Part shown: piece by piece, positions 9,642 through 24,600 of the stretch
How the letters are laid out: every line of letters starts with the position of its first letter
How positions within the stretch are numbered: the first letter of the stretch is position 1
Assembly: GCA_951799425.1 (NCBI GenBank)
Contig: OX637394.1
Coordinates: forward strand, 13,412,501-13,476,500
Source of the DNA: Ilex aquifolium
Lineage: Eukaryota; Streptophyta; Magnoliopsida; Aquifoliales; Aquifoliaceae
Direction: 5' to 3'
DNA: 64,000 nt
The notes under the pieces: model-generated
What the model saw: only the letters and a program-made list of their open reading frames with translations
What the model was told of the DNA's origin: nothing
Databases searched by the model: none
Position numbers and translations under genes: made by a program

Positions 9642-12600
9642 GTGGTTATCTTTTCTATTTAGTTTTTTGGGAAAGTTTCTTTTCTATTTAGTTGATTGCA
9701 AAGCTTCTTTGTTTCCTGTATACTTTCTGAAGTTGTTATTTAATTGTCTATTCACTTTGGTTTCACTTTGAACTTCATGTTTTTAGATGTAAGATGTGGG
9801 CAGTGGTATGATGTTTGCATATCCAGTGCTGGGCTTATGCTAGAAAGAAGGGCTGATCTCCTGCAACGTGCTGAAGTTCATATTTGTGCATTTGATATTG
9901 AGACCACAAAGCTTCCATTGAAATTTCCCGACGCTGAATATGATTCAGTAATGATGATCTCGTACATGGTTGATGGACAAGGTTATCTGATTATTAATAG
10001 AGAGGTGCATATAATAGAGTAAAATCTTTATTTTTACATTTTACATGTTCTAGAATGATTCTGTACATACGTACCTTCATAATGGGAAACTTCAGGTGGG
10101 GGGTATAGTGTATAGTATTCTCAACTGTGTAGGAACTCTGTATTTTCAACAGGGGGCTTGAATGATGTATTGAGGAGATGGCCCTAACAGGTGGGTCATC
10201 TATTGCATTTGGAAAAATGCTCAATCTGAAAGAAATCAGGCTTCATGGTATCTTAGATGGGGCCATGATTGTTGTTTCAATTTAAGCAGGTGTCAGGTTC
10301 CCACTGTTCTTTCTAATAAAAGAAGAAGGCGCTATGCCTTCTTTTCGGCAAGGGTCCAGGGGTGTTAGTACTTGGCTCTAGGTGAATTTCCAAGAATATG
10401 AAACAACTATATGATTTGTTTTGGAGACAATTGTTGGTTGAATAAAGTTTATCTATTCCGAGTTTATCTATTGCCATCGTAAAAGACTTTCTTGATGTGT
10501 AGCCTGACAGGTCTATATTTGTTTTATGTGAGAGGACATCATTCACGATGCTTTACTTTTAGAAACAAGCATTTGGCCAGATCCTTGCTCTGAGTTGGGT
10601 CTTCTGTCTTGAGGCAGAAAACATAGAGTTGTAGAATCCACCTTTTGTGAGTTTACTGTGGCACTGATGTTAGTTGCCTAGAAGATCTTGAAAGTGGATG
10701 GTGTTATGATCATAGGGATGTGAATGCTCTGCTTATCAAGGAAAATGAGTGTATAATCACCAAAATAGAGGCAGTTAGTGAATATGAACAACATTTTAGG
10801 GACACAGCACTTGAATATGCATTTGGAATGTGATTTTCATTAGATGGAATGACAAAGTGAAAAAGTAAAGGACGCGTGCTTGAAGAAGTGGAACTGGCCC
10901 CCTTTTTTTCATCTCTTGTTTCACAACATTGCCAATGGTGGAGATAATATGGACCGTGACCTGTTCTACATGGGTAATGAGCTGCTGAACTTCTAAAAAT
11001 TAAACATGCCACCAAGAGCATGGGGGATTGAAATAATGTCCACAGGGTGTGGGACCTTTCTGGTAGGAGTTGATGTTGGTATCTCAAATAGGTGCCAATG
11101 CTGCAAATATGATGGTTGGAAGGATATTAAACCAGATGCTGGAAGGATATTAAACCACCTTCAATCAGATAGATAGTGGGAAAGGTTATGCATAGCTTGT
11201 ACCTTTTAAGGTTTGAAAGAGTGAAACTAAACAAAGTGGCCTGAAAAGGCAAAGTGATTGTCCTAGAATTGCCGTTTTTGGAAATTCTTCACAGTTGGAA
11301 TCTTATCATATACAGCAAACTGGTGTAGAAAGAAAAAGGGATATCAAACTTGGGTTTAAACAAGACCAAAGAAATTGAGGGCTGTTGTGATTCAAATAGT
11401 AAATTCAGCAGCAGGGAAAATAGAAGAAGAAGAAGAAGAATCTTCTTAGAATTTGGCTAATAATTCCTTGGGCCTTGGTTCTAAGGGGGTTGTATATCAC
11501 TACACTATTTGATCTTAAACACAGCTCCATTGAGCTTATTAAACATTACCTATATACTTATGGGATAGTGTTGTTCTATATTTAGTAACACTATGTCTCC
11601 AAAGAGAGAAACTCCAAAACTTTGAATTTTAGAACTATTCTAGACTGATTAAAGTCCACATCTAAAGACCAAAAAAACACAATAGTCAGCCCTACACGAG
11701 ACCCATGAACCACCACTGCAGTTTATGTCTAGCAAATTTGGAAGACTCCTAAGTCCTAAAACATAAGGACGCTTGTATAAAACTGTGCCAACAAAATATG
11801 AGCTGATAATTAAAATAATGTGAGAGTTACTCAATTCAAAACTTCATCAAATAGGGTCCAAACTGCAATTCCATGTGAAATTCTTACTTTGGACTTTTTG
11901 TTACACAACTGTTGATCACAAGAAGTGTTGGTTAAATCAGAAGGGTTTCTTACTCAAAAATGGTTATTTTAGTCGTTATTGCTTTTTGTCTACATAAGCA
12001 TCATTGTTGCAATTTCATGTCCTGAGTTGTGATCTATGCCCTAAAATGATGGAGTTATGCTGTGTTACTGATAATTAAACTTTTTTTCCCCCAATTCTAT
12101 TCAGTGTGTTGGGGAAGATATAGAAGATTTGGAATACACTCCAAAACCAGAATTTGAAGGGTTCTTCAAGATTACAAATGTTAAAAATGAGGTAACTCTA
12201 TTTATATTACTTTGGTAGCTTCTGACATTTTACGGAGTTGGATTCATATTTAATAATTTCTCTATGATTTGTTTTGTTACAGGAAGAGCTTCTTAGACAG
12301 TGGTTCACCCATATGCAAGACGTGAAGCCTGGTATATATGTCACATATAATGGTGACTTTTTTGATTGGCCTTTTCTGGAAAGCAGAGCAGCCCATAATG
12401 GGTTTAGAATGAGTGATGTATGTATCTCAGATCACTTAGTTGCAGTTAGTTTTAAATGAATTGGCCCTTTGGCTTGTTTGTATTGTTGGCATTAATTTAG
12501 TGATGGCTTTCTCCTGACTTTTCTTCGCCAGAAGTCTAAACTATATCCTCCCTTAAAATTTTCATATACTTGAAACCTTGTATTTCTTCGCTTTGTGAAT

Positions 12601-15600
12601 TCTAAAATTCACGCTTTGTGAATTCTTGCCTGCTAGTCCATTACGTGGTGTTAATGCTGCCAACATGCCAATTTGGGGTGCTGAAATTAGATGAAATGAA
12701 ATCTTTGCATGCCTTTGTTCAAAAAGTGCAAAAAATATTGAAATCACATATTATCTGATATATAGGATTTAATTATTATCCATCAGTTAAAACTGCTGCG
12801 TCTAACAGACTGTGTTTTGTCGGATTGGAAAACATCTTTGCTATTTGACTGGTGTTGGTTGTGTCACTGCATTTATATCCACAAAAATCAAGTGTTACTT
12901 TTCTAAATGACGCTAAGTTATAAATTACAGTTGCATTCAGTTTTAAACCAGCAGCAACTTCTTGTGATGCTATAGGGTTGAGATTCATGTTTGCAATCCT
13001 AGAGCTAGAAGTGGCTGTACACAGCCTAGTTCTCATATATGCATGACTTGTAAGATATCTTCCTTTAGTTCTCAACCAGAGTTCTTCTTGACCGAGGCAC
13101 ATTTTCATGGTATATGAAATCCTGAACGAAAAAATGTGCTACACTTTATGGATGAATATTATATGATTTTCTCCTGATTAAATATGAGACGGAAAATTTG
13201 ATACGAAAACATGAAAAGAAATATAATAAAAAAATTGTTTTTTATAAGAAAATGAATTTGAGTGGGATACAAATGGTGGTGAAAAATTCATGTTAAAGAG
13301 TGTGACATTATATCTATGTTAATGTATCATAGATGTAGTAAAATCCATTATTTTATCATATTTTTACCATTTTTATATTTTTTTTGATATTTAACATATT
13401 TCACAAAATAATTTATTTCTATTACACAAAAACTGCAAAAGAATATTAGATGAATTTAATCATAATTCAGAGGATACCTGCCTCGAGATGTTATGAATCT
13501 TACGATTGACAATGAGAGCACTGGACAGAGAATCAGGATAGTAAGTAAGATTTCAATATGTTTTGTTTTCCTAGTTGCATGATCTTTTAAATTGATTGAT
13601 TTTGAAAAATATAGTGAAAATCTTTTAAAACTTCCAGCACAATGGAGTATGCTACATAAAAAAATTAATAAATGTACTATACGTTTAACTCAAAAAGACG
13701 AGTATTTTCCATTATGTTTTGGATCTCTACATGAACCATGAGTTGTTTTCATTTATAGGTTGTACATGGAAAGTGTATGCCAGAAGTACGAGTGTTTACT
13801 ACCTATAATTTTGATTATTTCTGCTTTCTTATTTGTGTTTTCTTTTTGAGCTGCAGGAGTTAGGATTTCTCTGTGACAAGAATCAAGGGGAATGTCGTGC
13901 TAAATTTGCATGCCATCTGGATTGTTTTGCTTGGGTCAAACGTGATAGTTATCTACCTCAAGGGAGCCAAGGCCTAAAGGTGCAAATCTCTGCTTTGGAT
14001 TCGTGGTTCTACGATATTCAAGACTCTGAATCTATCTTCCGTTTGCTAATATTTTTCCTAGATCCTGTCAACATTGAAATTCCATGATTCGAGGTCTTGT
14101 GCTTATTTGAGTTTGTAAATTCTGTTTCTACTATCAGATTGTTTTATTATAATAAAATGACATACTTGTAAGTTTTTGATGCAGCACATAATAATGACGG
14201 TTCAATAAATGTTTCTTTTTCTAGCCCTACAAGTTTGAATGTATGCTCATCATATCTCTGTAGCTTTCATCATAATTAAAACAATGAATATAATTTGTGT
14301 AATCTGTTGCCATTTTGTGAGACTGATTCATCCGGGACACAATTCACTTTCCCCCATACAAATAATCAAATTATAAGGATACAATTCTGATGTGGTTGAT
14401 TCGTGTGATCTACCTGGATGCTGATGCAATTAATTCATAATGAGAACAAAAGTAGATGACATCATGCTTAAGTTGTATGTATGTTGATTCATGCTTCTTA
14501 TACTTCTGCTTTGTTAACTATAATGTAAGAGGATCATGCCTTTCTTCCAGAAATCCCCATCATTTCTCTTAATTTTGGGTCAATTAGATTTTTCATTTGG
14601 GTCCAAAAAGATTTTAAACCTTAAATGTTTAATGTGATAGAGACAGTTCCTACAGATATTTTCGAGTGTCAGTACCTTCAATGCAAGAGAAATGATGTGT
14701 CCACCACAACTTTTACCAAATTTTTGGATCCCAAATGATTTGTCACATTGATAGCCATTGAATAGTTAGGGAGAGTTTGTGGGACACACTAATCCTATGG
14801 TTTACAATGATTTGGGATTCAAAATTTGGTGGATGAAGCATTGTTGCAATGCAAAGTGGCATGTCAACTGTACACAAACGTTGTTAGAGAAACACAAACC
14901 TTGTTGTTACAGGAAAGGCTTATGTTATTCTTATTGAACTTGTCCCTTGAATATTTTCATTCCTTTCCTTGTGTTATACTTCTTCGAAGAATAACATTTA
15001 CCCTTTTTGGTGATATATCAGGCAGTCACAAAGGCTAAGTTGGGGTATGATCCACTGGAAGTGAATCCTGAGGACATGGTTCGCTTTGCAAAGGAAAGAC
15101 CCCAGGTATGTGTTCCTGGAGATGGTCTATTCTTCACTAAATAGCTGCATTTTATAGAACTGAAGCCAAAGTATATGGAAATAGTTGAATGACTTATGGC
15201 CAATAACATGTAACACTGGTGAACTGAAAACTTTATATTGTACTTTAGAGTGAAATTGGACAAAATAGTGATATGGCAGAAACACGGATAGATCTGGACA
15301 TTCCAGTGATTGCTGTTTGCAATTTTCATGTGGCAGTGGTTAGTGTGCTTGTAGTTGTTGAAGTTGGGGTTTACTAGAAGAACATAGATTTTGGTCAAGA
15401 GAGTAGGTTAAATCACTACTCATTCTTGTTATGGATATATTTGCAGTGGAGAACAAAAATTGAGAAGGCAAGTATATCTTCATGAGTGGTATACTTGACA
15501 CAATATTGTAACACTCCCCCTCAAGCTATATATCATATAATCCCAATTTGGAACAAATAACAGTTAGACGATTAAAACCTAACTCCTTAGCGAAAATATG

Positions 15601-18600
15601 TGGCAATTGATCCTTGAGCTTTGTCTTTTCATGAAACATAGGATGAGAAGCTATGTGCAAAGTTGCTTGATTATCACTTGCAACTGAAGTGAAGTAGGCA
15701 GTACAGTACAGAGAGTGGTAGAGGCAACTGGGGTAATTGGATTTAATACCATATGAGATGATCATAATTAGTTATTGAGATGGGAAACAGAGATGCCTAT
15801 GCTGACGAAGACCTGCATAATTGTGGAGACCGTCCTAAGAAAACCAGTGCTGCTGTGGACAGAAATATCTGATTTTTTTTGTACCTTTCTGAAAAAGCAT
15901 ACAAGTCTGTGTGTATAGAGAGTTCAATGTAGGAGCCGAGGCAGTCAGTCAATCTTGGCCATTCAATTGACATCAAGAAGTTTGTATAAAGGTGCCCAGG
16001 TATTAGTTTTGGGCAAATTATCAACGGAGCCCATGAAAGGATGTATGCATGGTCCGGGAACACTTTGGGGTGTACACCCATCCGAAGAAGTAGGTTAGTT
16101 CAGCATTTAGGCCATATCATTTCGCAACAAAAAAATCTTATAACCCAACAAGTGCTCTCTGAACCAAGCATTGAGTTACCTTTTACCTTTCTATCAAGGA
16201 GGGGTGTTCTTCAGCTTCCAAGTTCTATGTTTGGGTTATACGAGTAGTAAAATTTTCCTCATGTCTGATCCACCGAATCTTAGGAACCCATTACCTTTTT
16301 CTTTAAGTTGCAGGAGCATATAAAGTCGCGGAGGTGCCTACAGTGAGATACCATCTATTATATAGTTTCTAGCTGCCTATAGATGAAGCACTTTGATGGC
16401 CTAGGCGGCAACTCATATTGACTTAAATTTTTGTTGGGTGATTGTGAACATTATCTTTCTTCTTACTGAGCTCAATTGCTATCCATGTCACCTTATATTT
16501 GAAATTAAAACAGTGCATCATCTTTTATCCATTATGTTATTGAAAGTATTTCTAATATTTTTTTTTCGCGTTTGTATTTATTGCTTCAGATGATGGCCTC
16601 CTATTCTGTATCTGATGCTGTTGCAACTTACTACTTGTATATGACTTATGTTCATCCCTTCATTTTTTCCCTTGCAACTATAATACCAATGCCGCCAGAT
16701 GAGGTTTTGCGAAAAGGAAGTGGAACCCTTTGTGAAATGCTTCTTATGGTCCAGGTGTGTGGTCTGAATTATGCAGGTTGAGGCTTTTGACAAATTTCTT
16801 TTTCTGCCTGCTGTTATGAATGTTCACAGTTTCCCGGATTTTCTGGTTTTATCCTTCACTTTTTAATGGCGTAAAGTTCTATGGGTCAAAAGTTATCATA
16901 TTTGTGTGTTTGTTTTTCTTTTCCTTTGTCTGAAAAGTTTCTGTATATTATATCACTACTTTCCTTTTATCATGCTTGCAGGCATACAAGGCAAATGTAA
17001 TTTGCCCTAATAAACATCAATCTGATCCAGAGAAATTCTACAAGAATCAACTCCTTGAGAGTGAAACATACATCGGTGGCCATGTAGAATGCCTAGAAAG
17101 TGGTGTTTTCAGATCTGACCTTTCAAGTAGTTTTAAACTTGATCCATCTGCCTTTGATGTAAGTTGTCTCCATGTTTTCCACAACCATTGCCAAACAGTT
17201 TCTTTCATTCTTTTCGAAAAAATTGTATCTAGGATGCATCGATTTCGTAAATTGGATTGAGCTCATTTTTCACTACAGCCTAGTGCTCTGTCCCTTTTCA
17301 AGTATCGCAAGCTGACTGGTGGCACATAGTTTGATGTTGTAGTATGACAATCCAATCTTGCATTGAGCAAATTTATTTATACGGTGTACCACAAGTTTTT
17401 TTCACCCCAAAGCTACAAATTTATTGCTCAAAATCGTCAAGAATAGTATCTTGAGAAGGGGAATTTGCTTATTTTTTTTGTGCTAAAAAGGAAGTATTTG
17501 GCCCTCTTAGGTCTCTCGGAAGATCCTCCCAACATGTACGGTGCTGGCCACGTGCATTAGTCTATTATCAGGATTCATCACTGGGACATTTTTCTTATAT
17601 CATTCAGTAAGAAGATCACATAAATTGGGAGTTGTCGGTTATCTGGTTTTTGACTTGAAACTAGTTACGTGGTTAGAACAGATGACAATGAAGACCAAAA
17701 AGCACTAGAATTTGTCTGACTAAACAGTATTATAAAAGACTGTCCTTTAGCTTCGCATGGTAGTTAGGGTTCATGCAAGAACCTTTTGCAAGAAAGTCTG
17801 ATGACCAGTAGATCACCTAAATATTTCATGCATTGCGCTACTAGTGAAATTTTTGAAAATCTGTATTCCAATTAAGGTTGACAGACAAAGTAAGGGTCAA
17901 GTTTGGTTTTTGGGAGACTTGCAAAATGGACAGGACAAGTGAGTAAGATTTGCCCTCAATCCATAAGCAACATTGGGTAATGCCCCCTTAAGTGACAGTT
18001 TTGATCTCTTGAAATAGTTGGTCTATGCCTATCTAGGGGGTTCGGAGCCTTTTTTTTCTTCTATGGTCAAATGCATTTTTGATATGCAAAATCTATGCAA
18101 TTCTATTGTCCATATATGAATGTGTTCCATATTTTAATCTGCGCTCTGCCTATGCAGCTAAAAAAATTTAACTGTTTGTTCTCAAAACTTTTTTTCCCTT
18201 AGACCTGGTTGGAAATTAGTTATAATTAACTTTTTCAGTTGGTATTTTCATGAATTTCAGCTTTTTTAAGTTTCAAATTTGAACAATTTCTTTTGTAATT
18301 TTTGAGTTTTGAAAAAGTAGTCTTGTGCTAATCAGTGGATGTTCATGAAGCTATAAAAGGTAGAAACAAATATGGTACCCTGTGTTCATGCATTATGATT
18401 ATATGAATCCATGGATTTTGACTACATTCATTCTTTAGCGTGATCCTTTATTGCTATGTCACACCATTTAAGGAACAAAAATAGATTGAGGTATGATGAA
18501 CTCAGTTTCCAACATATGTTCTCACTGTTGATACTCTTTTGTCAGAGCTGGCTAGGAGTGGGCATTTTTCAGTATACAGAAGATATATCCTAAATAAGTT

Positions 18601-21600
18601 TGGGCGATTGATGTTTTTAGTGCTCACAATATATCATATTTCTTGATTACATATTTTGTGGCCTGGGTGTATGGTGAGCTGAAAACTAATTTTTTTATCA
18701 TATGTTGTCATGAAGAACCTAACTCGGTTTTGAACCTAGTCTGGCAACATGCTCAGTGGTTGCTATTCATTGCCCGCTCCATTGCAGTTTTTTGGCCATT
18801 TTTTCTGTGAAAAGATTTTGCTTCATGTCTATTTTTGATTAACTTGGGGGTACTCTGTTTTCCAGCAACTAATCAACAACCTTGATCGTGATTTGCACTA
18901 TGCTATTAGAGTAGAGGGTAAGATGGACTTGGAATTTGTCTCGAATTATGATGAAGTGAAGAATGCCATCATGGAAAAGGTGCTGCTTCTTTACTTTTGT
19001 CAAGCCTGTGACCAAGTCTATGACACTGATGCTTGGCTCTGAATTAGGGGTCCCACTTATTTTTCCTTTCATGTGCTTTGAATCCATTTCTGTTCTGGAT
19101 GTTGACCATTTTATCTTATTTGTTGCTGATATATCAACCTATACAATGTCCTATCGCTCTTTTTGAGTACTCAAAATTAACATGAACGATAGATTACATA
19201 TAGATTACCCCCCTCGTATTTTGGACCAGTAATCGGTCACCTCAGTAAACTTCAATTTGTTATATTAAGCTTCCTTCAGCTAATCTACCAAGTGCACAAT
19301 TAATAGTGTCTGTCAGATTTAACAAAGCGTATGTGCTTCTAGGCCTTGTTTGTCTAACCGCGCATGTCTATGTTATGTGTTTTACAAAGCAAGTGACATT
19401 TTCATCCTGGTTAACTTTGCTTATATTCTTCCCCCCCCCCCCCCCCCCCCCCCCCCTCTCTGCCCAGTACCACCGGTGCTGCAGCCTTCTCTCTTCCCTC
19501 TCTCTCCCCAATCTCTTCCCTTATGCAGTACCCCCAGGGCACCCCTCCAGCTCATCGTCTTCTCGTCTCTCTACGAGTCTGGAACTTCTAGATTCCGTCA
19601 GAGACCCATCTTAGTTCCATCACAAAATCTTCTCAAGTTTGTCAGAGAAACCCACATCTTTCTATCTTCAAACACAAGTCGGAAAATTGAATCTGGAACT
19701 CATGGAAAAGTGAATTATTTTGACTGTTCAGCAATAGCTAAACATAAACTAAAGAAGTTATAAACTTAAGTTTCTGCCGATTCAGTGAGATAGGTGCAAA
19801 ACGAGTACAAGTCTTTAGTATCTGCTAAGCTCACTTCAGCCAGTTCTCACCCTCATTTCAACCGGAGATAAAAGGCGCAAGAAACACGAGTCTTCAAAAA
19901 TTCAAAAAATTTATGGATCAATGCCGGCATTTGAACAAATTACTCCAACAACAAACGGTGGCTAGACTGTTTGAGGAACCAGTTTTCTGGCACATTTTCA
20001 GATCTCTTTCAGGACAAATTTACCAGACCGAGTTAGAGACAAGATTGGTGATGAACTACCTGTGTTGCACCAAATTTTCGATTTTCAAGGACTAGAGAAG
20101 AACAAAAACATCAAAACCAGGTGGAAAAAATTATAAACAATTGCAAAGACCTTAAATTAGTGAATTCCAAATCCAAATTTCTTTTTATTAATATTACTAT
20201 GTCAATTATTTTCAAATGAACTGCTGTATTGCAGTGGTGGTTTAATGGATAAAATCGAGCTCCTATGTGGTGTATATAATGTAGTGATATAAATATACAC
20301 ACCCACAACCACTTCAAAAAAGATGCAGATATAAAAAAAAAAGATTATGGGCTGTATTTGGTGGAGGGGCAGAGAGAAATTGTTGGCTGTAAGCTGCGTG
20401 AGGTTTTTTGGGGGATGGGGGTGGAAGAGAGAGAGAGAGAGAGCTGCACATGGCTACTGTTATGTGTGTGCCTGTGCATCATGAATATAAATACATATGG
20501 CCTTCCTTGTATGAATATAAATAAGATGAAGTCCTTGAAATTTAATTGATGAACTTTTCAAAATCTAGCTGATGTGCTTGTTTTTATGATCGATTCGATA
20601 AAAAAGAAGGAATAGTGTGTATTTTTCGTAGGGGAATTCCTGGAAAAAATCGTCGCATCTTCCCTCGATTCCTTATAAAAGATATTCAGTCTGGCATAAT
20701 AGAAGTTAAAGAGGGTATTTATGCTCGTTGTGTCCTTTATATGGACATTAGATGGCCCTTTTTGATTACCTTCCGCGCGTATGTATAAGACTGAATCCAT
20801 TCGATTTCTAAAAAAGATTACTAATCCTTAACTTTTCGAGGAATTTTTCATCAATGGTTGTGAATAATTGATTTTTTCAATCTTTTCGACCTTGGTCCCG
20901 TAGGAGCAAGTCAGAAAGATTGAGAAATAGGACCATCTGATTTGATTCGTTCTCAATAGCTATGAGATGATCAATCCTTGCGTGTTTTGGGTTTAGTTCT
21001 CGGAGAGATTTTTTTGTAACAGTTTGCACTTTACCCTTTAGTTCAAGGAGGCTAGGTATCACGAATTGAAGTTTGAGGGGGGTGGGGGTGAAGTGTTACC
21101 GATCCAAAATATGGGGGGATGATATGGATTCTACTTGTTGTTTTTGATAATTTTTCCTATCTCAAAGCCCGTGAAGTTTGGTTAACATTCATTTTTGGTT
21201 GATAATTTAATCATCTGAGCTTGTGATGTAATAGTATTAAGATTTTAGTTTGGCAATAGAATCATGTATTTACCTTCTTTTGTGTTAATTTTATCTTCAA
21301 CATCCAGCTTATGAGGTTGCGAGATGACCCCATACGTGAAGAATGCCCCTTGATATATCATCTAGATGTGGCTGCAATGTATCCGAACATCATATTGACA
21401 AACAGGCTTCAGGTATGCAAATGAATTAATAAATTCACTCTTGGCACATTTAGATAACACTATTTGAATCACTGTTTCCTACTGCTCATGATTGTGATTT
21501 ATCCATTATTCACTGAACAAGGCGACAGAGATTAGTATTGGTACTTGATTGAACAGTTTACCACTGTTTGTAGTACCGCATGATCTTGATTGAAGCGTTG

Positions 21601-24600
21601 GTACACCGTAATATTGAATTTTGTATTTAGGGACCTTAGTTTCTTTTTTGTTTCTACCCATGAGTCTGCAATATCAGGAAATGTATGGTTTGGTGGCAAT
21701 GAGACCAACGAATAATCTACCAAGAAACCTGTGCAAATAGGAATGCTGCTGTGCCCTTACATTTGTAATTCATAATGTCATATTAAACATGCACCTGGAA
21801 GTAATTAGGAAGCTTATACTTTTTGAAGATATGTATCATGTCATTTTTTTACTTCTTTATTTCTCTATTTGTTTAGAATGATTTTTTTTAAAACATAATC
21901 ATATTGTCATTTCAACTTCTAAAAGCATTCTTTATAAGCTATGAAGTTTGAAGATGGGTAACAAAGAAGGTGGATGTTCAAAAGTTACTTGATTTAACCT
22001 GTATAAAGTTATGGAGTGATATTCATTGTGTTTGCTTTATAAGTGCCTCTTATTAATTTGTAGCATTCAGTTCCTGTCTGATAGCTTGGAAATTGTCTTC
22101 TTTGCAACAGTTACGGAGAGCATATGATTAAAAAAACGTTGTGCCTTGAATTATATAGGAGTCCACAAAAGGAAAGTAGCTTGTATGATGTACCTATTGG
22201 TGGTGAAATTCACCACAGCTAGAAGCATCCTTTTGGATATAGGAGTCCTTGTCAAACCATCTTGTTCAAGACATGGAATAATCATATATTCTTAAACATT
22301 TCTTGCTCTTTTACTGGTTTCCTAGCCCCATTCTCCTCTGCAAATGGCGAAGCCCAAAGTTGTGGGAATACATTAACATCCTAATGGATTGTCTTTTGAA
22401 TTGCATGTTTGAAAACAGGGTACATTTTTGTTCCATAAGATTAAAACAACTTTTGGGATTAGCAAACCAAAATGTGTTTTTATGATCATTTCCAATATAC
22501 AAATTTCTAAAATAGAAATTTGTGCATTCAAGTCATATTATACCTTCTTTGAAGAAAATTATTGTTGCATTTTTTAATATAAGGCAAATCTTGCCCCTGT
22601 TTTATACTCCAAAATGTTCTACATTTAAAGAGAGCTTGTATCCCACATTGAATGATTATGACCACCCAAGGTTAGTTTGTATAGTGAAAGGGACTCTCCA
22701 CTCATTGTGACTTGGTTTTGGCTTAGATGCTCTAATCATGGTATTGAAGTTGACCCTTAGGTGGTCAGTGGGCCAAGTCTCTTGTCCACTTGAATTTCTG
22801 GATATGCATGTTTGTCTGTTGATTTGGTTAGCCGTACTTGCTTGCCAGGGTCCCATGTGTGGGTTTTTTTTTTTGGGGTGTTGAAGAGAGCTTATATCCC
22901 ACATTATTAGGACTACCCAAGGTTGGTTTATCCAAAGAAAAGGGCTCTTTAGTCATTGTCAATTGGTTTTTGGTTGAATGTTGTAACACCACGTTCTGGA
23001 TTCCATTGCATAACTGTACTCACCAGCATAGAGATATTAGAATTTGGTATTTGAAGAATAAGGTGATCTAGAAAGGAACTATTTTAAATTGTTAGGTGTT
23101 GATTTGTATTACACAATATTCATGGGAAGTGTAATGGTAGATTGATTGGAGCATAGTTATCAACCTTGGGTTGACCTGGATTTAACCACCAAATTGGCTT
23201 GTTGAACTTTGGATTGGATGTGCTTGATTTTCTAATCATTGTAGCCTGTTTGAGTTTTTGTGTAACCTGCAAGTAACATGTGGACTCAATGGGCATGGGC
23301 ACTTTCTATTTTTAAGGCAAAAACCTAACCAATGTTGCAAATAAGAGTTGAACCCTTGCAAGGAGGATAGGCTTCAGAAACTACACTACTAGCAACAACA
23401 ATGTGATTACTCATACAGTCTAAACTATTTGTATTTTTATTTTTTTTATACAGTCTAAACTATTCAATGGTCTAAATTACATATCTACAATAGCCACAGA
23501 AGATATCCATTATGTACTTACCCTTCAGTACACAAAACCTAACATCCATCCAAGCTATTCGTTACACCAGACTAAATAAGTAACGTTATAGTCGACTTGT
23601 TACGCATATCCATTCTAATGTGCTTTTATGTAGAATGTACATGGAAACATTTAAACTAGAAATCTACTAGAAAATAATGACGGGTAGTGCACAAAAATAG
23701 ACGTCTTGATGTATGAATATGGTATATCTGTTTTATGCTTTAAGTCTTTAACATTCTGTGATATTGTATATATATTAATTTTCATAAGCCTATCCATTTT
23801 TAAGAACATGATACTGATGTTCTGGTGGGACTGTTTGATCTATTGGTTGAGCCATTTGCTTATTGTACCCAATCTGTTGCGTCCAAACGAGTTTTGAAAG
23901 TTATTGTGTGAAGGAGGTGCTAATGTGGTTTGTTAGCATTTTAATGTTTATTTGTAGCAATTGACCTTCAATATCCAAGAAATGTTGGGTGGTAATTTTT
24001 GGCATCCTAATTAAGGTGGTTCTTTTGAAGAGGCGTTCATTTTGTGAAGTTGTGGGATGAGTAGTTTGATGTTAGGTTTTTTGATTCATTGGGGCAGGTG
24101 TATAGAAAATAAGTGAGATTATTCAGAACATGGACAGCAGTTATGTGCTTCGGTGTGCCTGCACTTTCTGGAAAGAACAATCTTTAAGAAATGTTGAGGG
24201 AAGCATTTACAATTTCGATTCTTAAATAAAGTGTTTCATGATAGCTTCTCCCATAGTGATCTCTTTGGATCATTTGGTAGGTGCTCTTTCGTGGAGTTGG
24301 ATTGCTGTTTCAGTGATATGAGCTATGTAAGAGTGACATATTTCCACATGTCTAGGGCCTTGCCCTTTTTCCTGATTAATATATTATCAAAAGGAAAAAT
24401 TGATAGATTTTTGCTGGTTCTTACTTGTTACCTTGTTGGACTTTATCCCTCTGGCTAAGATCAATGATTTTGCTACTGATCAGCCTTTGAAAATAGTTTT
24501 CCTTTTTTGCAGTACTTTTCCAGTTGTAATGGAAAGGAAAATGCCCCTTCGTCCTATGTTATAATTTTCAATTCTTTGATCATGTGTGTGTTATTCAATT

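Noticed and set aside
19306-19763. Open frames with polyproline and serine-rich tracts
   Set aside because: They are translations of the poly-C run and the CT-rich block within an intron, with no domain or conserved start.
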